Origin: Melioribacter sp.
Lineage (GTDB): Bacteria > Bacteroidota > Ignavibacteria > Ignavibacteriales > Melioribacteraceae
Length of the DNA stretch: 33,584 nt
Direction of reading: 5' to 3'
NCBI GenBank assembly: GCA_018333725.1
Contig: JAGXSM010000213.1
Coordinates: forward strand, 1-33,584
Shown here in pieces: positions 16,091-24,336 of the stretch. The translations under genes were made by a program, and so were the position numbers. How positions within the stretch are numbered: the first letter of the stretch is position 1; every line of letters begins with the position of its first letter. The notes under the pieces are model-generated. The model ran no database searches, was not told where the DNA came from, and saw only the letters and a list, made by a program, of their open reading frames with translations.

Positions 16091-17920
16091 ATGGTGTTAA
16101 ATAAATACGGACATGAAATGAAGCATTCAATTACAGTAAAATATTTACTCGTTCTTCTGATAATTACATTTTCAACATCATTATTGGCGCAGCATAAGTT
16201 CTATGTTAACCTTAATGACCGGGCTGATGATCTATTTAAGGTTACTCTCTTACCTGAAAAACTAACCGAGAAAAATAAAATTTATCAGTTTGCCGCAACT
16301 GCACCGGGAACATATCAAATAATGGATATCGGAAGATACGTTAGAAGCTTCAAGGCATACGATAAATCGGGATCTGAAATTTTAGTTACCAACATTTCAA
16401 CAAATCAGTGGGAAATTTCCAGACCTCAATCAGTTTATAAAATTGAATACTCTATTGCCGAAACATTCGATACCCCCATGAATGAAAATCCGGTTTACCC
16501 TATGTGCGGCAGTTCATTAGAAGATGATCATGCATTAATTAACGGGCAAACTGTGTTTGGTTATTTCAATGCAATGCAGAAATACCCGATAGAAATTAAA
16601 CTTGAATACCCTGATAACTGGATTGTTGGAACTGCGCTTGAGAAGAATAACAACGGATTCTATTATGCACCGGATTATGATTATGTTGTTGATTCTCCGA
16701 TCCTGATGGGCAATCTTACAAAAGCTTCTGCAAAAATTGAAAACACTGTTATTGATGTTTTTACATACTCAAAGAAAGGATTGATTAAATCGGAAAGTAT
16801 TCTAACCGGGCTCGAAGACATCTTAAGCGCAACAAATCAATTTTTAAACGGCTTACCTGTTGAAAGATATGTGTTCTTATTCCATTTCGAGAATTTTTCC
16901 GCCGGTGCATGGGAGCATAATTACAGCTCTATTTATGTTATGAAAGAAGATGCATTAAATGAGCGGTATATGACGGAGTTACGCTCAACTGCAGCACATG
17001 AATTTTTTCACATTGTAACTCCACTGCTCATTCACAGCGAACTGGTTGCGAATTTTAATTACGAAAAACCTGTTATGTCTAAGCATCTCTGGTTTTACGA
17101 AGGAGTAACTGAGTGGGCTTCGGATATCCTTCAGCTTAGAGATTATATTATGTCCATTGATGATTATTTATTACAGGTAAGACAGAAGCTGAATGTCAAT
17201 GATAATTTTGATCAGTCACTTTCACTTACAAAACTTGGTGTTGAATCAACAGAAAGGCAAACCGAATATTTCAATATCTATAATAAAGGATCTGTAGTTG
17301 CTACTCTTCTTGATATCCGGCTTTTAGAATTATCAAAAGGAAAGAAAGGATTGAGAGAATTAATACTTGATTTAGCAAAAAAATACGGAGCTAAAAAATC
17401 TTTTTCTGAAGAAAACTTTTTTAACGAACTTGTTAAAATGACCTATCCTGAAATAGGAGACTTTCTTAATAAATATATTGATGGTTCTGAAAAACTTCCG
17501 GTTAAAGAATATTTTGCAAAGGTTGGAATTGATTATAGTGAATCTGCCGGTGTTGATTCTTCGAGAACTGGATTGGGATTTGGAATCGGTTTTAAAGACA
17601 ATAGTTTCGTAGTAGTAAATGTTGATCCTGCTAATGCAGATAAACTTAAGACCGGAGATGTGCTTTACAAATTTGAAGGTGAAGAAATCACAATGCAAAA
17701 TGCCCAACAGTTATTAGCTCCTCTTGGAAAATTAAAAGTCGGCGATAGTTTCAAAATTACTATTCTAAGAAACAGCGAAGAGCATGAGGCAAGTATTACT
17801 ATGCAACCCCGACAGATAAAACATGTTTTCAAATTGATGGATAATCCTTCTAAAGAACAAAGTTTCTTAAGGGAAATGTGGACACAGAACCAGATGAATT
17901 ATAAAGCAAGTATGGAGTAA
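16091..17920 (+). CDS. M61-family glycyl aminopeptidase with C-terminal PDZ domain
   Basis: A 609-residue exported metallopeptidase. Zinc ligands are His303 and His307 in HEFFH, with Glu304 catalytic, and Glu337 in LWFYEGVTEW as the third ligand. A PDZ domain covers about 495-580 (LGFGIGFKDNSFVVVNV, then GDVLYKFEGEEI). The M61 type enzyme removes N-terminal Gly or Ala. Two starts are possible: ATG at 16091, or ATG at 16118 (M10), which begins a more typical signal peptide (KHSITVKYLLVLLIITFSTS). Neither has a clear ribosome binding site, and I favour 16118 as the biological start. It neighbours other exported hydrolases. Glycine is also the predicted product of the AGXT-like enzyme in this window. 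Confidence 0.9.
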   Translation: MVLNKYGHEMKHSITVKYLLVLLIITFSTSLLAQHKFYVNLNDRADDLFKVTLLPEKLTEKNKIYQFAATAPGTYQIMDIGRYVRSFKAYDKSGSEILVTNISTNQWEISRPQSVYKIEYSIAETFDTPMNENPVYPMCGSSLEDDHALINGQTVFGYFNAMQKYPIEIKLEYPDNWIVGTALEKNNNGFYYAPDYDYVVDSPILMGNLTKASAKIENTVIDVFTYSKKGLIKSESILTGLEDILSATNQFLNGLPVERYVFLFHFENFSAGAWEHNYSSIYVMKEDALNERYMTELRSTAAHEFFHIVTPLLIHSELVANFNYEKPVMSKHLWFYEGVTEWASDILQLRDYIMSIDDYLLQVRQKLNVNDNFDQSLSLTKLGVESTERQTEYFNIYNKGSVVATLLDIRLLELSKGKKGLRELILDLAKKYGAKKSFSEENFFNELVKMTYPEIGDFLNKYIDGSEKLPVKEYFAKVGIDYSESAGVDSSRTGLGFGIGFKDNSFVVVNVDPANADKLKTGDVLYKFEGEEITMQNAQQLLAPLGKLKVGDSFKITILRNSEEHEASITMQPRQIKHVFKLMDNPSKEQSFLREMWTQNQMNYKASME

Positions 17921-17936
17921 TACATAGTTTAATTTA

Positions 17937-18029
17937 AGAACACCATTTTTCGATAATTATTTTACACTTTATAAAGTAGTACAAATAAATTAGATTGATA
18001 TAGAATAATAAACCGGTACGTGGTGTTCT
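17937..18029 (+). promoter_or_regulatory. Long-range inverted repeat whose 3' arm abuts the 18030 start codon
   Basis: AGAACACCA at 17937-17945 is exactly complementary to TGGTGTTCT at 18021-18029, immediately before the ATG. The only Shine-Dalgarno-like bases (GGTG, 18022-18025) lie inside the second arm, so pairing in RNA would hide them. If transcription starts between the arms, the pairing cannot form. Function is speculative. Confidence 0.35.
17966..17977. promoter_or_regulatory. Palindrome ACTTTATAAAGT, second copy of a candidate operator
   Basis: A perfect 12-bp palindrome about 55 bp upstream of the trypsin-like lipoprotein gene. It shares both arms with the inverted repeat at 7285-7301 beside the winged-helix regulator. 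Confidence 0.35.
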
Positions 18030-19070
18030 ATGAACAGAATAAAAAAGTTTTCGTTAATATTTCTGCCTCTTTTTGCTTTATTAATATTTTCCTGTACATC
18101 AACTTACGAATCAATCTATCCTACCTTAAACGATGGCAAATATGATAGTGAATTCCCATATAAAAGCTCCTCTAAACAGCTTGAAGAAATAAGCAATTCC
18201 ATAAAGCTTATTAATTGTATTGCGTTTTATAATAGTTATGTTTTTGATGAAAGCTCCTCGCTAACAATTAGAGAAGTAAAAAGAATTGATATTGAAAAAT
18301 CTGCTACAAAAGTAATATTCTATAATAATACTGCTTCGGGAACAGCAACAATTATTGGTGTGAATAACGGGAATGTTCTACTAATTACAGTTGCACATAT
18401 TGTAAATTTCCCTGATACAGTAATTTCATACTATTCTAATCCCGATGGAACTCCATCTCAAAAAGTTCAGAGTGTTTCAGTAAAAACGCGTCAATCAAAT
18501 TACATCCCCGATCTGCCCGATGGCGGAGACCTTGATATAGTTCTGATGGACAAATCACTTGACATTTGTCTGTTAGGTAAAAAGTTCGATTCAATTGCCG
18601 CATCACGGCTTTCTGTTTTTAATTATCAGTGGGGACTTTCTTCTGAACTGGAATGGGGTACTTTTATTTATGTCTTCGGTTACCCGATGAATTACAAAAT
18701 GATCTCTAAAGGAATTGTTAGCAGTCCGGGTAGAGAAAAAAATACATTCCTGATTGATGCGGTCTTTAATCGCGGATCGAGTGGAGGTATTGTCCTTGCG
18801 ATAAGAGATGGCATTCCAAACTTTGAATTAGTCGGATTGGTTAAATCGGTTCCGGCAGATTTTCAATATGTTGTTCACCCGCTCTCCAAAACTCAGGAGT
18901 TGGAATATAACCCTATGATTCCATACAAAGGTGAATTGTTTGTTCAAAAAGAACAGATTATGAGAACAGGAATAACCAAGGTAATTGGTATTGAAGCTGT
19001 TGCTGAGTTTATTAAACTGAACAGATCTTTTTTATTGAATAAAGGATTCTATGTTAATAACCTCTTTTAA
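18030..19070 (+). CDS. Trypsin-like serine protease lipoprotein
   Basis: A 346-residue putative lipoprotein: a hydrophobic N-terminus ends in the lipobox-like LIFSC, with Cys22 as the acylation site. The body is a trypsin-fold domain with a readable triad: His123 in TVAHIV, Asp178 in LDICLL and Ser251 in NRGSSGG. GTATIIGVNNGNVLLIT before the His matches the first beta-barrel. There is no PDZ domain, so this is not a standard DegP. It would act at the membrane surface, in the periplasm or outside. An inverted repeat covers the region just before the ATG. It is convergent with the Tat-exported PLP enzyme; only 24 bp separate the two stop codons. Confidence 0.8.
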   Translation: MNRIKKFSLIFLPLFALLIFSCTSTYESIYPTLNDGKYDSEFPYKSSSKQLEEISNSIKLINCIAFYNSYVFDESSSLTIREVKRIDIEKSATKVIFYNNTASGTATIIGVNNGNVLLITVAHIVNFPDTVISYYSNPDGTPSQKVQSVSVKTRQSNYIPDLPDGGDLDIVLMDKSLDICLLGKKFDSIAASRLSVFNYQWGLSSELEWGTFIYVFGYPMNYKMISKGIVSSPGREKNTFLIDAVFNRGSSGGIVLAIRDGIPNFELVGLVKSVPADFQYVVHPLSKTQELEYNPMIPYKGELFVQKEQIMRTGITKVIGIEAVAEFIKLNRSFLLNKGFYVNNLF

Positions 19071-19094
19071 TTTTTTTTCTGATTATTTACCTGA

Positions 19095-20408
19095 TTACCC
19101 TTCCATAACTTCTTTTACTTCCCCTTTGGCAACCTTAACTATTATGTCGCCGAAAAGATCCATTTCTGAAGTTAACGTATAAACATTTGGTGTAACTCTG
19201 ATTCCTTTGAACTCAGGATGAATAATTGGTACGACATAAATCCTGTGCTTGCTAAGCAAATAGTCCACAAGCTTGGGTACATCCACTCCGTCAATGTAAA
19301 AGTTAACAAGTCCGCACCAGTTTGATGTATCGTCAATGTTAACTCTGAATTTAACATTCTTAAATCCCTTTACCCTGTTAATCCATCTTGAATGCAAGTA
19401 ACGGAATCTTTCGGCTTTTCTTTCAATACCGATAGCCTCATTAAATGCAAGAGCTTCTGCAACGGCATTATGTGTTGCAGCCGGATGAGTTCCTATTTCT
19501 TCAAACTTTCTGATATTCTCATCCATCTCTTTAGGTGCTGCCATTAAAGGCCATATTGTTTTGATCAAATCTTTTTTTACATACAACATACCGGTTCCAA
19601 CCGGTGCATAAGTCCATTTGTGAAGCGATGAACCAAAAAAATCAACGTCAAGATCAGAAAGTTTATACGGTATGTGATTGAATGAGTGAGCCGCATCGCA
19701 TATAACAGGAATTCCAGCATCATGGGCTAATTTACTTACCTGTAGTACCGGCAATATTTGTCCGGTTAGAAAACAAATGTGACTTACAAGAATAGCTTTA
19801 GTCTTTGGTGTAATTCCTTTCCGGAAAGCATTAACATAATCATCTTTATTCATCAAAGGTGTTGGATAAGGGACTTGAACAAGTTTAATTCCCCATCTTC
19901 TTTCGAGCTGGGTATATGTTGTAAGCATTCTTGGATAATCTTGAGTTGTGGTTAATACTTCGTCGCCTTCTTTTAAGTTCATTCCCTGTTGAACAATTTG
20001 CAACGATTCACTTGCATTACGGGTAACAGCAACTTCTTCCTTATCGCATCCGAATAAGATTGCAAGCTTCTCACGTACTGTTTCAATTTGGGGTTCTACA
20101 TGCCGCCACATAAAGTAAGCAGGTGCCTGGTTGGAGTAATCGATATAGCGTTTGAATGCATCGATTACAACTTTAGGTGCAGGAGAAACACCTCCGTTGT
20201 TTAGATTGATCAATGTTCTGTCGACCTCAAAAGCTGACTGAATCCGTCCCCAGAAAGCATCATCAGAGGCAAGTTCCTTTGCTGATTTATCAACTGCTAA
20301 TTGTTCAACTGCTTCTGCAACTCTTGCAATTGCATCGGTTTTAAGAACTACAAATGCTGCACCGGTGGTAAGTAAAAACCTGTTTAGAAATTCTCTGCGT
20401 GACGACAT
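19095..20408 (-). CDS. Tat-exported class V aminotransferase-fold PLP enzyme (isopenicillin-N-epimerase-like)
   Basis: A 437-residue PLP enzyme of the aminotransferase class V / cysteine desulfurase superfamily, in the branch often annotated isopenicillin N epimerase. Lys264 in SSLHKWTYAPVGTG is the PLP lysine, and CDAAHSFNHIP carries the cofactor-ring Asp and the stacking His. The N-terminus MSSRREFLNRFLLTTGAAF is a good twin-arginine signal (SRREFL then a hydrophobic segment), so the folded, cofactor-loaded enzyme is probably exported. The substrate is unknown. An AAGGGG ribosome binding site precedes the ATG. It is divergent from mgsA across a 212-bp region holding a small perfect palindrome. 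Confidence 0.87.
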   Translation of the reverse strand: MSSRREFLNRFLLTTGAAFVVLKTDAIARVAEAVEQLAVDKSAKELASDDAFWGRIQSAFEVDRTLINLNNGGVSPAPKVVIDAFKRYIDYSNQAPAYFMWRHVEPQIETVREKLAILFGCDKEEVAVTRNASESLQIVQQGMNLKEGDEVLTTTQDYPRMLTTYTQLERRWGIKLVQVPYPTPLMNKDDYVNAFRKGITPKTKAILVSHICFLTGQILPVLQVSKLAHDAGIPVICDAAHSFNHIPYKLSDLDVDFFGSSLHKWTYAPVGTGMLYVKKDLIKTIWPLMAAPKEMDENIRKFEEIGTHPAATHNAVAEALAFNEAIGIERKAERFRYLHSRWINRVKGFKNVKFRVNIDDTSNWCGLVNFYIDGVDVPKLVDYLLSKHRIYVVPIIHPEFKGIRVTPNVYTLTSEMDLFGDIIVKVAKGEVKEVMEG

Positions 20409-20503
20409 GGTAAGCCCCTTTGAATTTTGGCTTCAAATTTTGAAATAATTTCCTCAAAAGCAATCATTATTTCTTAATATATTTTTAATGGGAATGAGCT
20501 AAA

Positions 20504-20520
20504 AACTATTAGAAATAGTT
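20504..20520. promoter_or_regulatory. Palindrome AACTATT-AGA-AATAGTT in a divergent promoter region
   Basis: Perfect 7-bp arms with a 3-bp spacer lie between the minus-strand PLP enzyme gene and the plus-strand mgsA gene, a position suited to an operator. No regulator is assigned. Confidence 0.3.
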
Positions 20521-20620
20521 GGCATTGTTTATTACTTTAGCATAAGATTTTTTATGTCCGACAAGAGATTAATGAATTTCGATTCGGACCGATTTAATAA
20601 TTAACAGAGGGGATATTAAT

Positions 20621-21103
20621 TTGGCAGAAGAGATTAAAAAAGAACTATTGAGCAGAAAAACGATTGCGCTTGTTGCTCACGATAACAAGAAAAAAGATTT
20701 AATTGAATGGGCAAAGTATAACCGGGATTCATTGGCAAATCATACTATTCTTGCAACAGGAACTACGGGCATATTACTCGAAAAAACTCTCGACATAAAA
20801 ATTGAGAAGTTGCAAAGCGGACCATTAGGAGGCGATCAGCAAATTGGCGCTATGATTTCTCAAAGTGAAATCGACCTTTTAATTTTCTTCTGGGATCCGC
20901 TCGAAGCTCAACCGCACGATCCCGATGTTAAAGCTCTATTAAGAATTGCTGTAGTATGGAATATTCCTATTGCATGTAACCGTGCTTCGGCAGACTTTAT
21001 TTTTTCTTCTCCATTAATGACAAGCGAATATACACGCCTTGTACCGGATTATGAGAATTACAGAAAGCGAAGAATTGCTACAGAAGAAAATTCAAATGAA
21101 TAA
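20621..21103 (+). CDS. mgsA: Methylglyoxal synthase
   Basis: A 160-residue enzyme converting dihydroxyacetone phosphate to methylglyoxal plus phosphate, a bypass of lower glycolysis. [21 protein letters not shown] and [12 protein letters not shown] are family hallmarks. Asp72 in GGDQQ is the catalytic base (Asp71 in E. coli), and [19 protein letters not shown] is also diagnostic. Length is close to E. coli MgsA (152). The start is TTG at 20621, supported by AGAGGGGA about 8 bp upstream and no usable ATG nearby. The 3' end overlaps the next gene by 8 bp, so mgsA, the DinB-like gene and the 2H gene are one transcript. Confidence 0.95.
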   Translation: MAEEIKKELLSRKTIALVAHDNKKKDLIEWAKYNRDSLANHTILATGTTGILLEKTLDIKIEKLQSGPLGGDQQIGAMISQSEIDLLIFFWDPLEAQPHDPDVKALLRIAVVWNIPIACNRASADFIFSSPLMTSEYTRLVPDYENYRKRRIATEENSNE

Positions 21104-21605
21104 ACCCGATAAAACAGAATATGCAGAATACTATCACAAATATGTGTTAGAAGTCCCCGCCGGAAATATTACAGATATACTCGAAGATCAATTAAACTCT
21201 TCCGTTGAATTTCTATCGGGAATTTCCGAGGATAAATCGATTTACAGATATCAGCCCGGTAAGTGGAGTATCCGCGAAGTGCTTGGGCATATAATAGATT
21301 CAGAACGTGTTTTTGCTTACCGCGCGTTAAGGTTTTCGAGAGGAGATCAAAAACCATTACAGGGTTTTGATGAGAATCTTTACATAAATAATTCCAATTA
21401 TAATATGATCGGCATTCAATTTCTGATCGAAGAATTTTATCATCTCCGCAAATCGACAATATCCTTATTCAGATTGATGAAAAATGAAATGTGGCTTAAC
21501 AAAGGAAATGCTTCCGGTTATGATGTTACAGTTAGAGGGTTAGCATACATAATCGCCGGACATGCAGAACATCATTTAAGAGTAATTAAGGAGAGGTATT
21601 TGTAG
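21096..21605 (+). CDS. DinB-like four-helix metal-binding protein
   Basis: A protein of about 169 residues of the DinB/YfiT superfamily. [25 protein letters not shown] holds the first His ligand (GHIIDSE), and [15 protein letters not shown] near the C-terminus holds the other His ligands of the usual triad. The start is taken as the ATG at 21096, which overlaps the mgsA stop by 8 bp; a longer in-frame start at 21039 would overlap mgsA by 65 bp and adds nothing recognisable. Family members include bacillithiol or mycothiol-dependent transferases and proteins of unknown function. Placement after mgsA allows a thiol-dependent electrophile-detoxification role, but this is only suggested. Confidence 0.82.
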   Translation: MNKPDKTEYAEYYHKYVLEVPAGNITDILEDQLNSSVEFLSGISEDKSIYRYQPGKWSIREVLGHIIDSERVFAYRALRFSRGDQKPLQGFDENLYINNSNYNMIGIQFLIEEFYHLRKSTISLFRLMKNEMWLNKGNASGYDVTVRGLAYIIAGHAEHHLRVIKERYL

Positions 21606-22130
21606 ATGTCACTTCTTGTATTAGCATATCCAACAATTGAAAAGAAAGATTTCAACTGGATTCAATCTGTCCGTAAAGATCACGACGAGCGTTATTACAA
21701 AATAGTAAATCCCCATTTTACGATTGTCTTTCCTGTAAACAATTGCGAGTATAATCAATTATCCGAGCACGTTAATAAAGTAACCAGAAAATTCGGAACA
21801 TTTTTCTTTGTGTTGAGATGTGCCCAGATTGTAAAAGATTCCTTCAGTGATTATACGGATGTCTTTCTTATTCCAGAGGAAGGATACCGGTTGTTTGTAA
21901 AACTTCATGACGCACTTTATTCTGGAATATTAGAGAAAGAATTGAGGCTCGATATTCCATTTATTCCCCATTTAGGTATTGCAAACAGTCTCGACCCGCT
22001 TAAATGCAAGGACCTTGCCGATAAACTGAACAGTAAGAATATCGAAATAGTTGGTGCTATTAATAAACTTGATATTGTTTCTTACGAAGAGAATAATGTA
22101 AAATCTCTCGGCTCAATTGTTTTGCAGTAA
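21606..22130 (+). CDS. 2H phosphoesterase (2'-5' RNA ligase-like)
   Basis: A 174-residue protein with two H-x-T/G signatures: NPHFTIVFPV near residues 36-45 and IPHLGIANS near 119-127, about 80 residues apart as expected for the two-lobed 2H fold. The second motif has Gly where many have Thr or Ser. The ATG directly follows the DinB-like stop codon (TAGATG), so it is the third gene of the mgsA transcript. It could be a cyclic-phosphodiesterase or RNA-end enzyme; the substrate is unknown. Confidence 0.8.
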   Translation: MSLLVLAYPTIEKKDFNWIQSVRKDHDERYYKIVNPHFTIVFPVNNCEYNQLSEHVNKVTRKFGTFFFVLRCAQIVKDSFSDYTDVFLIPEEGYRLFVKLHDALYSGILEKELRLDIPFIPHLGIANSLDPLKCKDLADKLNSKNIEIVGAINKLDIVSYEENNVKSLGSIVLQ

Positions 22131-22197
22131 AATTACAAAATGATAAAACCAATTTAACTGCAATACGACTAATGGTTAAGAGTTTATAAAATAATTA

Positions 22198-22536
22198 ATG
22201 AAAAAAATTAAGTACATAATCGGCAACATAAGTATAGAAGCCGTCCTTTGGACAATAGCACTTCTATATTTGTTATTTATTAATCCATATGAAGTGCAGA
22301 AATTTACATTGTGTCCTTTCCACAATATGGGTATTGAATATTGTCCCGGTTGCGGACTCGGAAGGTCGATATCATTTTTATACCATGGAGATTTTATTCA
22401 TTCATTAAAAACACATCCGCTTGGCATAGCTGCTTTCATTCTGATTTTACTTAGAATAATTCAATTGACAAAACAAACCATAAAAAACATTAAATCACAA
22501 AAGAGAGGTGATTCATGGCAAACGTCTATGAATTAA
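22198..22536 (+). CDS. DUF2752 small membrane protein
   Basis: A 112-residue protein with a hydrophobic N-terminal segment (about 10-27), the DUF2752 core CPFHNMGIEYCPGCGLGRS with three conserved Cys, then THPLGIAAFILILLRI as a second membrane helix. Function of the family is unknown. It overlaps the TM2-domain gene by 22 bp. A DUF2752/TM2 pair is a common arrangement in Bacteroidota. Confidence 0.85.
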   Translation: MKKIKYIIGNISIEAVLWTIALLYLLFINPYEVQKFTLCPFHNMGIEYCPGCGLGRSISFLYHGDFIHSLKTHPLGIAAFILILLRIIQLTKQTIKNIKSQKRGDSWQTSMN

Positions 22537-22859
22537 TGCCCGAAATTATGGGCGAAGAACAAATGTACATCTCAAGTTTAATCAAGAACCTTGACGATCA
22601 GAAAGCGCAGCAATTTGCAAACATCTACCGTGCCCGCAGAAGAGATCCAATGATTATACTTCTCGTTACGCTTGTTGGATTTTTAGGAATTGCCGGAATT
22701 CAAAGATTTTTAACCGACCAGATCGGACTAGGAATTTTATATTTACTGACCGGCGGTATTTGTTTAATTGGAACAATTATAGACCTGGTTAATTACAAAA
22801 GAATCGCATTTGAGTATAATCAGAAGCAAGCAGCTCAAATTATAATGATGATTAAATAA
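22515..22859 (+). CDS. TM2-domain membrane protein
   Basis: A 114-residue protein. The soluble N-terminal half, about 1-47, ends in basic RARRRDP. Two transmembrane helices with the TM2 pattern follow (GIAGIQRFLTDQIGLGILYL, then LTGGICLIGTIIDL). A good AGAGGTGA ribosome binding site lies inside the upstream gene. Exact role unknown. Confidence 0.85.
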   Translation: MANVYELMPEIMGEEQMYISSLIKNLDDQKAQQFANIYRARRRDPMIILLVTLVGFLGIAGIQRFLTDQIGLGILYLLTGGICLIGTIIDLVNYKRIAFEYNQKQAAQIIMMIK

Positions 22860-22976
22860 AATTAATTGCTTTGTTCTGTTTGAAAATTATCATTATGTTT
22901 AAGACGGTAGGCAATCGAAAAGTTTTTTAGTTGTCTCGTTTTATTTAATTAGTATAATTTCATAGGAGTCTATTCA

Positions 22977-23189
22977 ATGGCAGAACGTGAAAGCGGAACC
23001 GTAAAATGGTTTAATGCTGCAAAAGGTTTCGGTTTTATCGAACGCACGCAAGGCGGAGACATATTTGTTCACTTTTCTTCTATCAAATCCGAAGGTTTTA
23101 AAAGTCTTGAAAAAGGCCAGAAGGTTGAGTTCACTGTTGGTGACGGACCAAAGGGACCGCAAGCTCAAGACGTCACCTTAGTGAAATAA
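22977..23189 (+). CDS. Cold-shock domain protein (CspA family)
   Basis: A 70-residue single-domain nucleic-acid chaperone. [17 protein letters not shown] carries RNP1 and DIFVHFSSI carries RNP2; the length is typical. AGGAG precedes the ATG with 8-nt spacing. The 117-bp upstream region is enough for a structured 5' leader, common in csp genes, but I see no defined motif there. A terminator follows. Confidence 0.96.
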   Translation: MAERESGTVKWFNAAKGFGFIERTQGGDIFVHFSSIKSEGFKSLEKGQKVEFTVGDGPKGPQAQDVTLVK

Positions 23190-23211
23190 TAAAGTATTAT
23201 TAACTACGTGC

Positions 23212-23240
23212 AAACCCCCGAATTATGTGGGTTTATTTTT
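23212..23240 (+). terminator. Terminator after the cold-shock gene
   Basis: AAACCC (from 23212) pairs with GGGTTT (23229-23234), followed by ATTTTTT. The stem is short but well placed 22 bp after the stop codon. Confidence 0.65.
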
Positions 23241-23330
23241 TCTATTACTATGTCTTCTAAATTCTTACTTAATTTTGAACTTAGAATTCAATCATATTGT
23301 TATGACATTTATAAAAAATAAATTTTAACA

Positions 23331-23426
23331 GTGAAGACCAGATACACATATTATCTCATACTGATTTTCGGTAAAACTGAAAAACATTCCCTTTCTTTAA
23401 GCAGCCGCTGTTGTTGTTGCTTCTAA
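23331..23426 (+). CDS. Candidate cysteine-responsive leader peptide ending SSRCCCCF
   Basis: A 31-codon frame opens at GTG 23331 and ends TGT TGT TGT TGC TTC TAA at 23409-23426, giving ...LSLSSRCCCCF. Four consecutive Cys codons at the end of a short ORF directly upstream of the cysteine-biosynthesis genes cysE and cysK is the signature of a cysteine-sensing leader peptide; polycysteine attenuator uORFs are documented in mycobacteria. The exact start is uncertain: no clear Shine-Dalgarno precedes the GTG, and CTG or ATT codons inside the frame could serve. A leaderless start is also possible. A hairpin and a T7 tract overlap or follow the Cys codons (see 23399-23433). Confidence 0.6.
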   Translation: MKTRYTYYLILIFGKTEKHSLSLSSRCCCCF

Positions 23427-23433
23427 TTTTTTT
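23399..23433 (+). promoter_or_regulatory. Possible attenuator hairpin and T tract overlapping the Cys codons
   Basis: AAGCAGC (23399-23405) can pair with GTTGCTT (23416-23422, one G-U pair), and seven T residues follow at 23427-23433. The 3' arm overlaps the last Cys codon, so a ribosome stalled at the Cys codons would prevent the hairpin. A second hairpin, TTTTCGGT-AAA-ACTGAAAA at 23365-23383, lies upstream in the same leader. The stem is short, so termination strength is doubtful. Confidence 0.4.
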
Positions 23434-23479
23434 ACTATCAAATTCATTTCAAATAAAATTTTTATCAGGATAAATTAAT

Positions 23480-24325
23480 ATGGAAACGAACAATAAGTTA
23501 GATTCATTCATAACCGAGTTGCAAAGTAAAAGAGAGCTGCATTCCTGCACAATCTCTCTAAAAAATAATACTGTTAACTTCATTAATAGTCAGATTAGTT
23601 TGCTTTTTCCGCACTTTGCAGAAAAAATAGATAACAAAAGCATTCCACAAGAAATCGATTCTATAAAGAATCAGTTAATAAAATTAATTAATTCACTAAA
23701 CGGATTGACTAAAATTGATGCTGAAAGTGTAACTCAGAATTACATCGAAAAATTGCCGGATATTCATAATAAATTATGGATGGATGCTAATGCAATTTAT
23801 GATGGCGATCCGGCTGCAGAAAGTATTGACGAGGTAATACTCGCATACCCCGGTTTTATGGCAATTCTGATTTACAGATTTGCGCACGAACTATATAAAC
23901 TTAGAGTCCCTATAATACCAAGAATAATGTCGGAACATGCTCATCAAATAACGGGTGTCGACATTCATCCTGGTGCAGTAATCGGTTCTCCGTTTTTTAT
24001 TGATCACGGGACGGGAATAGTAATTGGAGAAACAACTGTAATTGGCAATAATGTAAAAATATATCAGGGAGTAACTCTTGGCGCGCTAAGTGTTAAAAAA
24101 GAATTATCAAATGTAAAGAGGCACCCTACCATAGAAGATGATGTAATAATTTATGCGCAATCGGTTATTCTTGGAGGTAATACAGTCATCGGTAAAAACA
24201 GTGTAATAGGTGGCAACTCGTGGATTGTTCAAAGTATTTCTCCTAATTCGGTTGTGAATAATAAAAACGAAGTAAGAATCAAATCAAACAAAGATTTTGA
24301 AGAACCAATTAACTTTATTATTTGA
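23480..24325 (+). CDS. cysE: Serine O-acetyltransferase
   Basis: A 281-residue enzyme making O-acetylserine from serine and acetyl-CoA. The N-terminal helical region is followed by [20 protein letters not shown] and the left-handed beta-helix with hexapeptide repeats from about 160. Catalytic His candidates are in [12 protein letters not shown] and [11 protein letters not shown], and VTLGALSV is the acetyl-CoA-binding turn. It is the longer SAT form, close to the SAT/EpsC group. The next gene, cysK, begins 11 bp after the stop codon, so the two form a cysteine-synthase operon. The 290-bp upstream region holds the polycysteine leader. Confidence 0.95.
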   Translation: METNNKLDSFITELQSKRELHSCTISLKNNTVNFINSQISLLFPHFAEKIDNKSIPQEIDSIKNQLIKLINSLNGLTKIDAESVTQNYIEKLPDIHNKLWMDANAIYDGDPAAESIDEVILAYPGFMAILIYRFAHELYKLRVPIIPRIMSEHAHQITGVDIHPGAVIGSPFFIDHGTGIVIGETTVIGNNVKIYQGVTLGALSVKKELSNVKRHPTIEDDVIIYAQSVILGGNTVIGKNSVIGGNSWIVQSISPNSVVNNKNEVRIKSNKDFEEPINFII

Positions 24326-24336
24326 AAGGATACGTT

